Below are positions 1 to 6,915 of a stretch of DNA of 24,735 nucleotides, one piece after another. The DNA is taken from NCBI GenBank assembly GCA_964627045.1, contig CAZVIK010000038.1, positions 1 to 24,735 on the forward strand, read 5' to 3'. The notes beneath the pieces are model-generated. The model saw only the letters and a list, made by a program, of their open reading frames with translations, was not told where the DNA came from and ran no database searches. Made by a program: the position numbers and the translations under genes. This DNA comes from CAZVIK01 sp964627045 (GTDB lineage: Bacteria; Acidobacteriota; Terriglobia; Bryobacterales; Bryobacteraceae). Within the stretch, counting starts at the first letter, position 1; the number at the start of each line of letters is the position of its first letter.

Positions 1-34
1 GGTATCTTTCCAGAGTCTCGGATAGCTCGCTCAT
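1..34 (-). CDS. Possible 5' end of a further gene downstream of lexA (partial)
   Basis: An ATG at 34 on the minus strand opens a frame that stays open to the window edge and reads MSELSETLERY. A GGGGA purine run lies about 8 nt upstream, so a ribosome site is plausible. It would be the gene after lexA, about 40 bp downstream of its stop. Eleven residues are too few to assign a family. An alternative ATG at 56, in another frame, lacks a Shine-Dalgarno-like sequence. Confidence 0.3.
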   Translation of the reverse strand, partial: MSELSETLERY

Positions 35-74
35 CGAGTAGGTCCCCTCGCTTCATCTTGGCAGATCCCGCCGT

Positions 75-692
75 TCACTTGAGGCGGCGGATGACGGTGC
101 GCACCACTCCCTGAACCGGCGAGCGCCAGGGCATTGGTGGCTCACGGCCGGAGGCGGGTTCGGCCCGGAGAAGGGGCCTGCCCGCGACGCGCACCAGGCG
201 CCGCAACGCGGCCCTCCCATCCACTTCGGCCACCACCAACTGCCCGGCGCGCGGGCGGGCCGACGGCTCGACCACAGCCAGGTCGCCGTCGAAGATCCCC
301 GCGCCGCTCATCGAGCCGCCGGATACCGGCAGCGCGTAGCATCCGGCGTCCGGGCGGAATCCCAGGCAGCCTTCGTCCAATGTCAGGCAGCCTGATGGCG
401 CGGATGTGCCGCCCGAACCGGCGCCGGGCGGGGGCGGCGTCTTATAGACGGGAATGTCAAACGCTTCCCGCTTCAGGGATGCCAGCGGCCCGGTGACGTC
501 GATCTGCCGCGAGCCGCGCCTGGCGCGCCGGATCAGACCCTTGGATTCCAGCGCCAGCAAGTGCCCGGCAACCCCGTTCGGGCTGCGGATGCCGAAGGCC
601 CGCTGCAACTCCGGGATCGAGGGGGAACACCCGTTGGCGCGCCGGAACTCCACGATGTAGTCGAAGATGGCCGCCTGTCTGGCCGTGAGCAT
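75..692 (-). CDS. lexA: LexA-like transcriptional repressor (S24 family), catalytic Lys replaced
   Basis: This 205-residue protein has LexA architecture: an N-terminal winged helix (about 1-65, starting MLTARQAAIFDYI, recognition region about 26-47) and a C-terminal S24 peptidase domain (about 78-205). LexA represses DNA-damage genes and inactivates itself by self-cleavage when RecA filaments form. The catalytic Ser is visible as S127 in SGGSMSGAGIFDGDL. The residue expected to be the general-base Lys (E. coli K156, in TVKRL) is Arg here: R164 in AALRRL, codon at 201-203. The usual hydrophobic Ala-Gly cleavage loop is replaced by a Pro/Gly-rich stretch, PPPPGAGSGG. It may therefore be a poorly cleavable or differently triggered repressor. 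It is divergent from the DUF72 gene with only 32 bp between starts. The ATG has no clear Shine-Dalgarno sequence. Family assignment is firm; loss of autoproteolysis is inferred. Confidence 0.85.
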   Translation of the reverse strand: MLTARQAAIFDYIVEFRRANGCSPSIPELQRAFGIRSPNGVAGHLLALESKGLIRRARRGSRQIDVTGPLASLKREAFDIPVYKTPPPPGAGSGGTSAPSGCLTLDEGCLGFRPDAGCYALPVSGGSMSGAGIFDGDLAVVEPSARPRAGQLVVAEVDGRAALRRLVRVAGRPLLRAEPASGREPPMPWRSPVQGVVRTVIRRLK

Positions 693-702
693 GGTACTAT
701 AA

Positions 703-712
703 GTGTTTACAC
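703..712. promoter_or_regulatory. Candidate operator palindrome between lexA and DUF72 gene
   Basis: GTGTTTACAC is an inverted repeat (GTGT/ACAC around TT) in the 32-bp space between the two divergent genes. It overlaps a possible minus-strand lexA promoter: TTGACA at 731-726 and TAAACA at 709-704, spaced 16 bp. It could be the site of LexA autoregulation and shared control of the DUF72 gene. It does not match the GAAC-N4-GTTC or CTGT-N8-ACAG boxes, so this is only a candidate. Confidence 0.3.
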
Positions 713-724
713 AAGCCGCGCGCT

Positions 725-1684
725 ATGTCAACGCCGACGCTTTTCGCTCCGCCGCCCACGTTCGACCGCGCGAGGCTGGCCCGCGCGCTGGCCGCACTGG
801 CCTCCCGCGGCGTCCTGGTGGGAACCAGTTCCTGGAAGTACGCCGGCTGGTTGGGGCAGATCTACACACGGGAGCGATACCTGACGCGCGGCAAGTTCTC
901 CCAGCGGCTTTTCGAGTCTACCTGCCTGGCCGAGTACGCCGAGACATTCCCGGCCGTCTGCGGCGACTTCTCTTTTTACCAGTTCCCCTCGCCCGAGAAC
1001 TGGCGGCGTCTGTTTGCCTCGGCGCCGGCCACGCTCCAACACGCCTTCAAGGTTCCCGAGAACATCACCGTGAAGACCTACCCATCGCATGCGCGTTACG
1101 GCGCCCGCGCGGGCCTGGAGAACCCGTCGTTTCTGGACGCCGCGTTGTTCGCCGATGCGTTCCTTTCGCCGCTGGAACCCTACCGGCGGCAGGTGGCGGT
1201 GCTGATCTTCGAATTCGGAACGTTCTCCAAGGCCGCCTACCCCGAGCCGGCCGGATCCGTCGGAGACCTGGACCGTTTCCTCGCTTCACTGCCGGAGGGC
1301 TGGCGTTACGCGGTGGAGATTCGCAACCGTGAATACCTGCGGTCCGAGTACTTCGCCTGTCTGCGCGCCCACGGGGTGGCGCACGTGTTCAACGCCTGGA
1401 CGCGCATGCCGGAGTTGCGGGCGCAGCTTGCGATTCCCGAGGCTTGCACCTCCGGCTTCACCGTGTGCCGGGCCCTTCTCAGCCAGGGCCGCGCCTACGA
1501 ACAGGCGGTAAAGACCTTCGAGCCCTACGAGCGGGTGCAGCAGGTGAACGAGCCGGCGCGCGAGGCGCTGCGCGATTTGATCGAGAGGGCTCAGCGGGCG
1601 GGAGAGCCGGCGTTTGTCTTCGTCAACAACCGGCTGGAAGGCAATGCGCCACAGACCATCGAAGCGGTCGTGGTGGGGGACTGA
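725..1684 (+). CDS. DUF72 family protein (YecE-like)
   Basis: This 319-residue protein of the DUF72/YecE family has a TIM-barrel-like fold, and no reaction is established for the family. Family signatures are clear: GTSSWKYAGWLGQIY near residues 33-47, EIRNREYL near 199-206, and a C-terminal FVNNRLEGNAPQTIEAV. Length is somewhat above the usual 240-300 residues, with a short extra N-terminus. The ATG at 725 lies 32 bp from the lexA start, and the start codon overlaps the possible lexA -35 element. That arrangement suggests co-regulation with lexA, but a role in DNA damage is inference. No signal peptide or membrane segment is seen, so it is probably cytoplasmic. Family assignment is secure; function is unknown. 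Confidence 0.93.
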   Translation: MSTPTLFAPPPTFDRARLARALAALASRGVLVGTSSWKYAGWLGQIYTRERYLTRGKFSQRLFESTCLAEYAETFPAVCGDFSFYQFPSPENWRRLFASAPATLQHAFKVPENITVKTYPSHARYGARAGLENPSFLDAALFADAFLSPLEPYRRQVAVLIFEFGTFSKAAYPEPAGSVGDLDRFLASLPEGWRYAVEIRNREYLRSEYFACLRAHGVAHVFNAWTRMPELRAQLAIPEACTSGFTVCRALLSQGRAYEQAVKTFEPYERVQQVNEPAREALRDLIERAQRAGEPAFVFVNNRLEGNAPQTIEAVVVGD

Positions 1685-1798
1685 TGCACCTCTCAGCGAG
1701 GCCGATACGCTCGCCGCAGCCGGCCGGCCGCGTTTGGGAGAATCGGTTAAAGAAATGCATTGGCGCTTCACGTGCGGATCGCGACGGGGTGAAATCTT

Positions 1799-2605
1799 GT
1801 GCCGCCCCTAGCTCAGCCGGGCCGCGTGTGCGGGGACAGACAGAAGGTCATCGTCGTCATGCCCGCCTACAACGCCGCCAAGACGTTGCGCATGACCTAC
1901 GCCGACCTGCCCCAGCACAAGGTGGATCTGGTCATTCTCGTCGATGATGCCAGCCAGGACGATACCGCGCGCATCGCCCGCGAACTCGGGCTGGAACTGT
2001 TCGTACACAACCGCAACTACGGCTATGGAGCGAACCAAAAGACCTGCTACCGCGAAGCGCTCAAGGCGGGCGCCACGATCGTCGTTATGGTTCATCCCGA
2101 CTACCAGTACGACCCGCGCCTGTTGCCCGAGGTGATCCGGCCGGTCGAAGAGGGGCGGGCCGACGTCGTGCTGGGCTCGCGTCTCCTGGGCGGGAGCCCT
2201 GTGAAACAGGGCATGCCCTGGTGGAAGTACGGCGGGAATCGCTTCCTCACCGCGATCGAAAACCGGGTATTCGGCCTCAAGCTGTCGGAGTATCACACCG
2301 GATACCGGGCCTTCAGCCGCTACGCGCTCGAAAGCGTCAGTCTGGAGACCAACTCGGACAGTTTCATTTTCGACCAGGAGATTATCGCGCAGTTGGTCCA
2401 GCGCCACGCGCGGATCGTCGAGGTTCCGGTTCCGACGCGGTATTTCCCGGAGGCGTCCTCGGCCAGTCTCGTGCAGAGCGCGGTGTACGGCTTGTCCATT
2501 TTGTGGCTGCTAGCGCGCTTCGTTCTGCACCGTCACGGGATCGTCCGGCAGCGCCAGTTCGAGGGACTGCAAGACCGCTACAGGGGTGTGGCGGACCGGG
2601 CGTGA
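1799..2605 (+). CDS. Family 2 glycosyltransferase (polyprenyl-phosphate sugar transferase-like)
   Basis: This 268-residue GT-A fold glycosyltransferase resembles dolichol/polyprenyl-phosphate mannosyl- or glucosyltransferases. It would transfer a sugar from a nucleotide donor to a lipid carrier or glycan at the inner membrane face. The nucleotide-binding strand VIVVMPAYNAAKTL is at 17-30, LVDDASQDDT at 48-55, a DxD-like metal site in HPDYQYDP at 99-106, and the acceptor-side YHTGYRAFSR at 165-174. A single hydrophobic stretch at about 227-243 may tether it to the membrane. The GTG start at 1799 has GGGGTGA about 6 nt upstream. Conserved sequence begins only near residue 16, so an ATG at 1859 is possible but would clip the first strand. 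The 114 bp before it hold GC-rich inverted bases (CGGCCGGCCG near 1722) but no convincing terminator. It is convergent with the next gene, 12 bp away. The sugar is unknown. Confidence 0.93.
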   Translation: MPPLAQPGRVCGDRQKVIVVMPAYNAAKTLRMTYADLPQHKVDLVILVDDASQDDTARIARELGLELFVHNRNYGYGANQKTCYREALKAGATIVVMVHPDYQYDPRLLPEVIRPVEEGRADVVLGSRLLGGSPVKQGMPWWKYGGNRFLTAIENRVFGLKLSEYHTGYRAFSRYALESVSLETNSDSFIFDQEIIAQLVQRHARIVEVPVPTRYFPEASSASLVQSAVYGLSILWLLARFVLHRHGIVRQRQFEGLQDRYRGVADRA

Positions 2606-2617
2606 GCGCCCTCTCGC

Positions 2618-3019
2618 CTACTGGAAGCGGAATCGCCGCGCGGCCAGCCACCCGGCGAGCAACGCGGCCGCCGTCAGCACCGCCAGGTGGGGCGTCACCG
2701 CGCCCGCTGGATCGCCGAAGCTCACCAGCCGGTGCAAGGCGTCCATCACCCAACCGGTCGGGAAGACCATTGCGAAGGACTGGGCCCAGCGCGGGGTGAC
2801 CTCGATCGGCCACCAGCAGCCGCCAAGCGCCGCCATGATATTGGACGCCAGCACGCCAGTGGCAATGGCCTGCCCGAGGGTTCGCGCCATCGCGCCGACC
2901 AGCACGCTGAGGGACACGCACAGCGCCGCGTAGGCCGCGAGAATCAGCGCGATCATCCACAGGTTAGGGCCCCAGTCCATGCGGAACAGGACCGCGCCGG
3001 CGGTCATGGCGATGCCGTT
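2618..3019 (-). CDS. ABC-2 type permease, C-terminal part (gene interrupted by assembly gap)
   Basis: This is the C-terminal portion of an ABC-2 membrane permease. The reliable in-frame sequence begins NGIAMTAGAVLFRMDWG and continues through about four hydrophobic segments to LAARRFRFQ and a TAG stop. ALGGCWWPIEVTPRW matches the late loop of ABC-2 permeases. It is the same gene as the fragment at 3112-3830. The two parts are out of frame with each other across 3020-3111, which holds ten Ns and homopolymer-rich, low-quality bases. Comparison with ordinary ABC-2 proteins suggests that only a handful of residues are missing. The break is therefore an assembly artefact rather than a natural pseudogene, though this is inferred. 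Confidence 0.8.
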   Translation of the reverse strand, partial: NGIAMTAGAVLFRMDWGPNLWMIALILAAYAALCVSLSVLVGAMARTLGQAIATGVLASNIMAALGGCWWPIEVTPRWAQSFAMVFPTGWVMDALHRLVSFGDPAGAVTPHLAVLTAAALLAGWLAARRFRFQ

Positions 3020-3111
3020 TTAAAAAAACCCACCCCCATGGCGCCCCCCCAATTCCCCCCCCCAAGGCGCCCGCGGGAAATGGGGGTAAACCCCCCCATG
3101 ANNNNNNNNNN
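3020..3111. other. Assembly gap (10 Ns at 3102-3111) with low-quality flank
   Basis: Ten Ns lie at 3102-3111. On their left, about 80 bases (3020-3101) consist of runs of A, C and G unlike anything else in the window, and they disrupt a permease frame that is otherwise intact on both sides. This looks like the error-rich end of a contig joined in a scaffold. Nothing encoded here should be trusted. Confidence 0.9.
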
Positions 3112-3830
3112 ATGCGCGCGCCCCACTTGCCCGCCACCACGGCGCCGCGGCTCATGGGCGTCGAAGCCAGCCTTCGCAGTACACCCTGTTCGCGTTCGAT
3201 CACCAGCCAGACCGAGCCGGCGTTGAACATTGTCATCAGGATGAACATCACCATGGTCCCGGGTACCGCCTGCTCGAAGCCGCTTGGCGCGAAGGTGCGG
3301 CGGCCCGCCGTGCTCACTTCCACGCTCAAGTTCCGGGGCCGCGCCGCCACCGCGTTGAGCGACTCCCGGGTGACGGGGCTACCGTCGCCTGCCACCACGA
3401 TGAGATCGGCGAGGACCGTATAGACGGCCTTGGAGGCCCGCACCTGGTCGTAGCTGTTGTCCAAACCCTCGCCGGAGCGAACGAATTCCACCTTCATCGC
3501 CTTGCCGGCGAGGACGTTTCCGGTAAAGCCCGCGGGGATCTTCAGCCGTCGCGTGTAGCGGGCCAGTTCGGCGTCGCTCGCGACGCGTACGGTGCGGTAG
3601 CCCTGTTTGCCGAGCCGTTCGATCAGCAAGTCCGCCAGGTATCCCCCGTCGGCTGGAGCCAGCACGGCGAAGGCGGGAAGGCCGGTGGCGCGGGGCGAAA
3701 AGCCGCCGGTGGCGTTACCGAGGAAAAAGAAGAAGACCAGCGGCATGATGAACGCCCAGATCCAGACCATCCGGCTGCGGAACAGCAGACCGGCATCGGC
3801 CCGCGTCAGGTACCAGGCGTCACGCCACAT
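3112..3830 (-). CDS. ABC-2 type permease, N-terminal part (gene interrupted by assembly gap)
   Basis: This is the N-terminal part (about 239 residues) of the second ABC-2 permease, from ATG at 3830. It shows a first membrane helix (about 23-38, WIWAFIMPLVFFFFLG), a large extracytoplasmic domain (about 40-200), a second helix around GTMVMFILMTMFNAG, and the cytoplasmic VIEREQGVLRRLASTPMS motif typical of the family. Sequence reads cleanly to GKWGAR and then runs into the Ns. With the adjacent permease and ATPase it forms one exporter of the NatA/NatB or YhhJ kind. Its start lies 9 bp after the stop of the preceding permease, consistent with one transcript. The substrate is unknown; lipids, drugs or ions are all possible for this class. 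Confidence 0.85.
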
Positions 3831-3839
3831 TTCGATTCC

Positions 3840-5063
3840 TCATACCGCGAACCCGCGCCGCAAGCGCCACGCGACCAGGACGAAGACCAGAGCGGCGGCG
3901 GCCAGGGCCGCGCCGAACACGCCCGCCACGCGCGCGGCCTCCAAAGACCCTTCCATCAGCGCGCCGAACTGCGTAACGGCCCATCCGTTGGGGGTCCAGC
4001 GGCCCACGGCGCCCATCCACTTCGGCAGCACCTCGAAGGGGAAAAACGTTCCGCCCAGCATCGCCAACGGGAACATGACGAGGTTGGCGATAATGCTGGC
4101 GGCGCGTTCGGAGGGGGCCAGCAACGCCAGAAGCTGAAACACCAGATAGAGGCCCACGGCGGCCGTCATCACGAAGACCACGCCGAGGGCGATTCGCCAG
4201 GCGGCGGCCGATTCCACGCGGCTGGCGATGGCGAGGCCGAGCACTGCCGTGACGCCTGCCACGGCCGCCAACGCCATGCACCTGCCGAGCAGAAACCCCT
4301 CGACGCGGGCGGGCGTCGAGAGCAGGCGTTGCAGCGTGCCCTGACGCCGCTCTTTCCACACCTCCCCGCTGAAACCGAGCCCCAGGAACATCACGCCGAG
4401 CAGGATCATGCCGCGCAACAGCGAGGCGGCGAAGGTGTCCCGCCCGGCGTCGGGCGGCTTGGGAGGGGTGGCGTCCACCAGGTCGATGCGAAGCGGGTCC
4501 AGATAAGCCGAAATCGCCGTACCCAGACGGTTGAACGCGACGGCGGTTTCGGCCACCGTCGCGTCGGCCGGCGCCCTCCCGGCGGTGAACGTGCGCAAAC
4601 GGTCTCCGGCGAGCGCTTGGAGGTAGAATCCCGCCTCCGGCAGCAGCGCTACGACCTCCTCAATGATGTCCGGCAGAATGGTCTGCGAGGGGTTCTTGAT
4701 TAGGGCCAGCTTGGTGGGTGTCCCTTCCAGCACGGCGGTTCCGAACCCCTTCGGAATGTGCAGGAGCGCGGACGCCTTCCCGAGGTTCATGCGCTTGCGG
4801 CCGTCGGCGAGATCGACCTTTTCGACGGTGATCATCTCGGCGAGCGGCCCCTGGCCGAAGGCCATCGAGAGAAGGGAACTGACGAACGATTCGTCTTCGT
4901 CGGCAAGCAGCAGCGTTCCTTTTGGCGTGACGGTTTCGCCGCCGAAGATCACCATCATCAGGAGGCCGGCGAACAGCGGCACCCCGATCCAGGTCGCCAG
5001 CATGAAGGGATCCCGCCTGAGGCGGCGCAACTCGCGAACGGTACTGGCCCAAGCGAATCGCAT
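3840..5063 (-). CDS. ABC-2 type transporter permease
   Basis: This 407-residue ABC-2 permease starts at ATG 5063, only 2 bp after the ATPase stop. It has one N-terminal membrane helix (about 21-40, MLATWIGVPLFAGLLMMVIF), a large extracytoplasmic domain (about 45-210), then about five helices, with the typical VWKERRQGTLQRLLSTPAR loop before the third helix. This layout is usual for ABC-2 exporters in which two related permeases pair with one ATPase. The frame is open well upstream of 5063, but that stretch overlaps the ATPase gene and is not credible. It works with the ATPase and the gapped permease as one export system. The substrate cannot be read from sequence. Confidence 0.9.
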   Translation of the reverse strand: MRFAWASTVRELRRLRRDPFMLATWIGVPLFAGLLMMVIFGGETVTPKGTLLLADEDESFVSSLLSMAFGQGPLAEMITVEKVDLADGRKRMNLGKASALLHIPKGFGTAVLEGTPTKLALIKNPSQTILPDIIEEVVALLPEAGFYLQALAGDRLRTFTAGRAPADATVAETAVAFNRLGTAISAYLDPLRIDLVDATPPKPPDAGRDTFAASLLRGMILLGVMFLGLGFSGEVWKERRQGTLQRLLSTPARVEGFLLGRCMALAAVAGVTAVLGLAIASRVESAAAWRIALGVVFVMTAAVGLYLVFQLLALLAPSERAASIIANLVMFPLAMLGGTFFPFEVLPKWMGAVGRWTPNGWAVTQFGALMEGSLEAARVAGVFGAALAAAALVFVLVAWRLRRGFAV

Positions 5064-5065
5064 GG

Positions 5066-5995
5066 CTACTCGCGCAGTTCGCGGCCGGTCAGCTTGATGA
5101 ACAGGCTTTCCAGGCTGGGTTGGGTCAGGGTCGTCCCGCGAACCTCCGCGCCGGCGCGGGCCAACGCGGCGAAGATGGCCGGCAGCCGGTGCGACGCTCC
5201 CGGCAGCGACAGCGCCAGCAGGCCGTCGCCGGCTTCCGTGATCTCGATATTCCCTTCGGCCTGGATCTCTCGGCGCACGGCTTCGGCCGGAAATACACCC
5301 TGGAATCGCAGCAGGTCGCGCTCGCCCAGCATGGCCCGCAGTTCTCCCAGCGTCCCTTGGGCGATGATGCGGCCGTGGTCGATGACCGCGAGGCGGTCGC
5401 ACAGTTCCTCGGCTTCCTGGAGATAGTGCGAAGTGTAGAGCACGCAGGCGCCCGCTTGCGCCTGATTGCGGACCAGGTCGAGGAGATGGCGGCGGCTCTG
5501 CGGATCGACGCCCACGGTGGGTTCGTCCAGCAACAGCACCTTCGGACGATGAAGGATCCCGCAAGCGAAATTCAAGCGGCGCTTCATGCCGCCGCTGAAA
5601 CGCTTCACCGGCTCTTTGGCGCGGTCCTGGAGTCCGGCGAGGGCGAGTACCTCCTGGACGCGGGTGCGCCGTTCCGGGTTCCGCATGCCCTGTGCGCCGC
5701 CCCAGTAATCCAGGTTTTCGCGGGCCGAGAGGTCCTCAAAGAGCGCGATCTCTTGCGGGACCACTCCGATCGAGGCGCGCGCGGCGCGGCCGTCAATCAC
5801 GACGTCGTGCCCCATGACCCGGATCGTACCGGAAGCCGGGGTCACCAGGCCGCAGACACAGTTGATGGTGGTGGTCTTGCCGGCCCCGTTGGGGCCGAGC
5901 AGCCCGAAGATCTCTCCGGGCCGCGCCGTGAAGGAAACGTCGCTGACGGCTGTGACGTCGCCATACGTCTTGCGCAGACGGTCGATCTCGATCAA
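5066..5995 (-). CDS. ABC transporter ATP-binding protein (ABC-2 exporter)
   Basis: This 309-residue ATPase energises the two following ABC-2 permeases. Walker A (GPNGAGKTT, 34-42), the signature FSGGMKRR (133-140), Walker B (VLLLDEP, 153-159) and the switch His (H190 in LYTSHYL) are all present. A C-terminal extension (about 215-309) is typical of NatA/DrrA/CcmA-like ATPases. I chose the TTG at 5995, giving MIEIDRLRKTYG. It overlaps the homoserine kinase TGA as TTGA and has GGAGGGA 8 nt upstream. An upstream ATG at 6022 would add nine residues with no family similarity and no ribosome site. The order ATPase-permease-permease with tight spacing supports one transcription unit. Confidence 0.92.
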   Translation of the reverse strand: MIEIDRLRKTYGDVTAVSDVSFTARPGEIFGLLGPNGAGKTTTINCVCGLVTPASGTIRVMGHDVVIDGRAARASIGVVPQEIALFEDLSARENLDYWGGAQGMRNPERRTRVQEVLALAGLQDRAKEPVKRFSGGMKRRLNFACGILHRPKVLLLDEPTVGVDPQSRRHLLDLVRNQAQAGACVLYTSHYLQEAEELCDRLAVIDHGRIIAQGTLGELRAMLGERDLLRFQGVFPAEAVRREIQAEGNIEITEAGDGLLALSLPGASHRLPAIFAALARAGAEVRGTTLTQPSLESLFIKLTGRELRE

Positions 5996-6915
5996 GCGGG
6001 CGGTCCCTCCCCGGGCCGGCATTCGTATCCGTGGGCGGCGATCTCGGTCCACACCACCTCGGCGGCGTGGCCGTTCAATTCAAAGATCTGACGCACGAGG
6101 TCGCAAACCGTCTCGTACCCGCGCTGAAAAAAAACGAGGACCGACGGCCCGGCGCCGCTCAAGGCGCATCCGAGCAGCCCCGGTGCGCGCAATTGCAGTA
6201 TCTCCTCCAGTCCCGGCACCAGCTTCACACGGTAAGGCTGGTGAATGCGGTCTTCCAGGGCCGCCGGGAAGGCGTGTGCCGAGGCCGTGGCCAGAGCCGC
6301 GATCAGCAGCGCGCTGCGCTGGATATTGAAAACCGCGTCCTGCCGGGAGTAGCCGTCGGGAAGCACGGCGCGTGCCTCCACGGTCGGCAGAATGAAGTCG
6401 GGCACCACCACGGCCACGCCGAATTTGTTGGGAAGCTCCAGGCGCACGGCGCGCGCCACCCCGCCGGAATCCAGGGCGCTGGCGACAATGGAGCCGAGCA
6501 CGCAGGCCGAAACGTTGTCCGGATGCCCTTCGATTTGCGCCGCCTCGTCCAGGATGCGCGCGGGCTTCCAGTGGAGGCCGAGCAGATGATCGGCGATGAC
6601 CACGCCCGCCGTCAGCGCCGCCGCGCTGGAACCGAGCCCTTTGCCGATAGGAATCTGGTTGTCGATCACCAGTTCCACCGGAGGCAGGTCACTGTGGGTG
6701 TCGGCGGCCACGGCGAGTGCCGTCTGCCAGATCAAGTTATCTTCGCCGGTGGAGACCATATCGGCATCGCGGCCCCGCGCGGTGATTCGCAGCCGGTCGC
6801 TGGGGCGAAACCAGCAGGTCAGGTACACTCCTAGCGCCAGGCCCAGCGCGTCGAAGCCGGGACCGAGATTGGCGCTGGAAGCCGGGATGCGTACCGCCGT
6901 CCAGGAGGCGTTCAA
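5992..6915 (-). CDS. thrB: Homoserine kinase (GHMP family)
   Basis: This 307-residue GHMP kinase phosphorylates homoserine with ATP, the step before threonine synthase in the cytoplasm. The N-terminal IPASSANLGPGFDALGLAL (10-28), the ATP loop PIGKGLGSSAAAL (89-101) and the C-terminal GCALSGAGPSVLVFF motif are diagnostic, and length is normal for ThrB. I chose the TTG at 6915 because it overlaps the preceding gene's TGA as TTGA, has GGAGG 7 nt upstream, and places the protein start just before the conserved strand. A longer frame would overlap the oxidoreductase gene. No other threonine gene is nearby; its neighbours are a Gfo/Idh enzyme and an ABC exporter. A run of eight T (6126-6133 on the opposite strand) encodes VFF and stays in frame. 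Confidence 0.93.
   Translation of the reverse strand: MNASWTAVRIPASSANLGPGFDALGLALGVYLTCWFRPSDRLRITARGRDADMVSTGEDNLIWQTALAVAADTHSDLPPVELVIDNQIPIGKGLGSSAAALTAGVVIADHLLGLHWKPARILDEAAQIEGHPDNVSACVLGSIVASALDSGGVARAVRLELPNKFGVAVVVPDFILPTVEARAVLPDGYSRQDAVFNIQRSALLIAALATASAHAFPAALEDRIHQPYRVKLVPGLEEILQLRAPGLLGCALSGAGPSVLVFFQRGYETVCDLVRQIFELNGHAAEVVWTEIAAHGYECRPGEGPPA
6004..6010 (-). promoter_or_regulatory. Shine-Dalgarno deciding the TTG start of the ABC ATPase
   Basis: GGAGGGA (minus strand) lies 8 nt before the TTG at 5995. No comparable site precedes the upstream ATG at 6022. Confidence 0.65.

Noticed and set aside
1722..1731. CGGCCGGCCG as a terminator after the DUF72 gene
   Set aside because: It is a simple GC palindrome without loop or T-run, expected by chance in DNA of this composition.
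3840..5564. Long upstream extension (to 5564) of the first permease frame
   Set aside because: The extra 167 residues are Arg/Pro-rich, overlap the well-supported ATPase gene in another frame, and precede the natural start at the first membrane helix (5063).
5120..6091. Long plus-strand frame opposite the ABC ATPase
   Set aside because: It is a shadow of the minus-strand gene, with no recognisable motif; GC-rich third positions create many such frames.
6126..6133. Run of eight A/T as a programmed slippage site in homoserine kinase
   Set aside because: The standard frame continues uninterrupted through VLVFFQ to a family-typical C-terminus, so no frameshift is needed.
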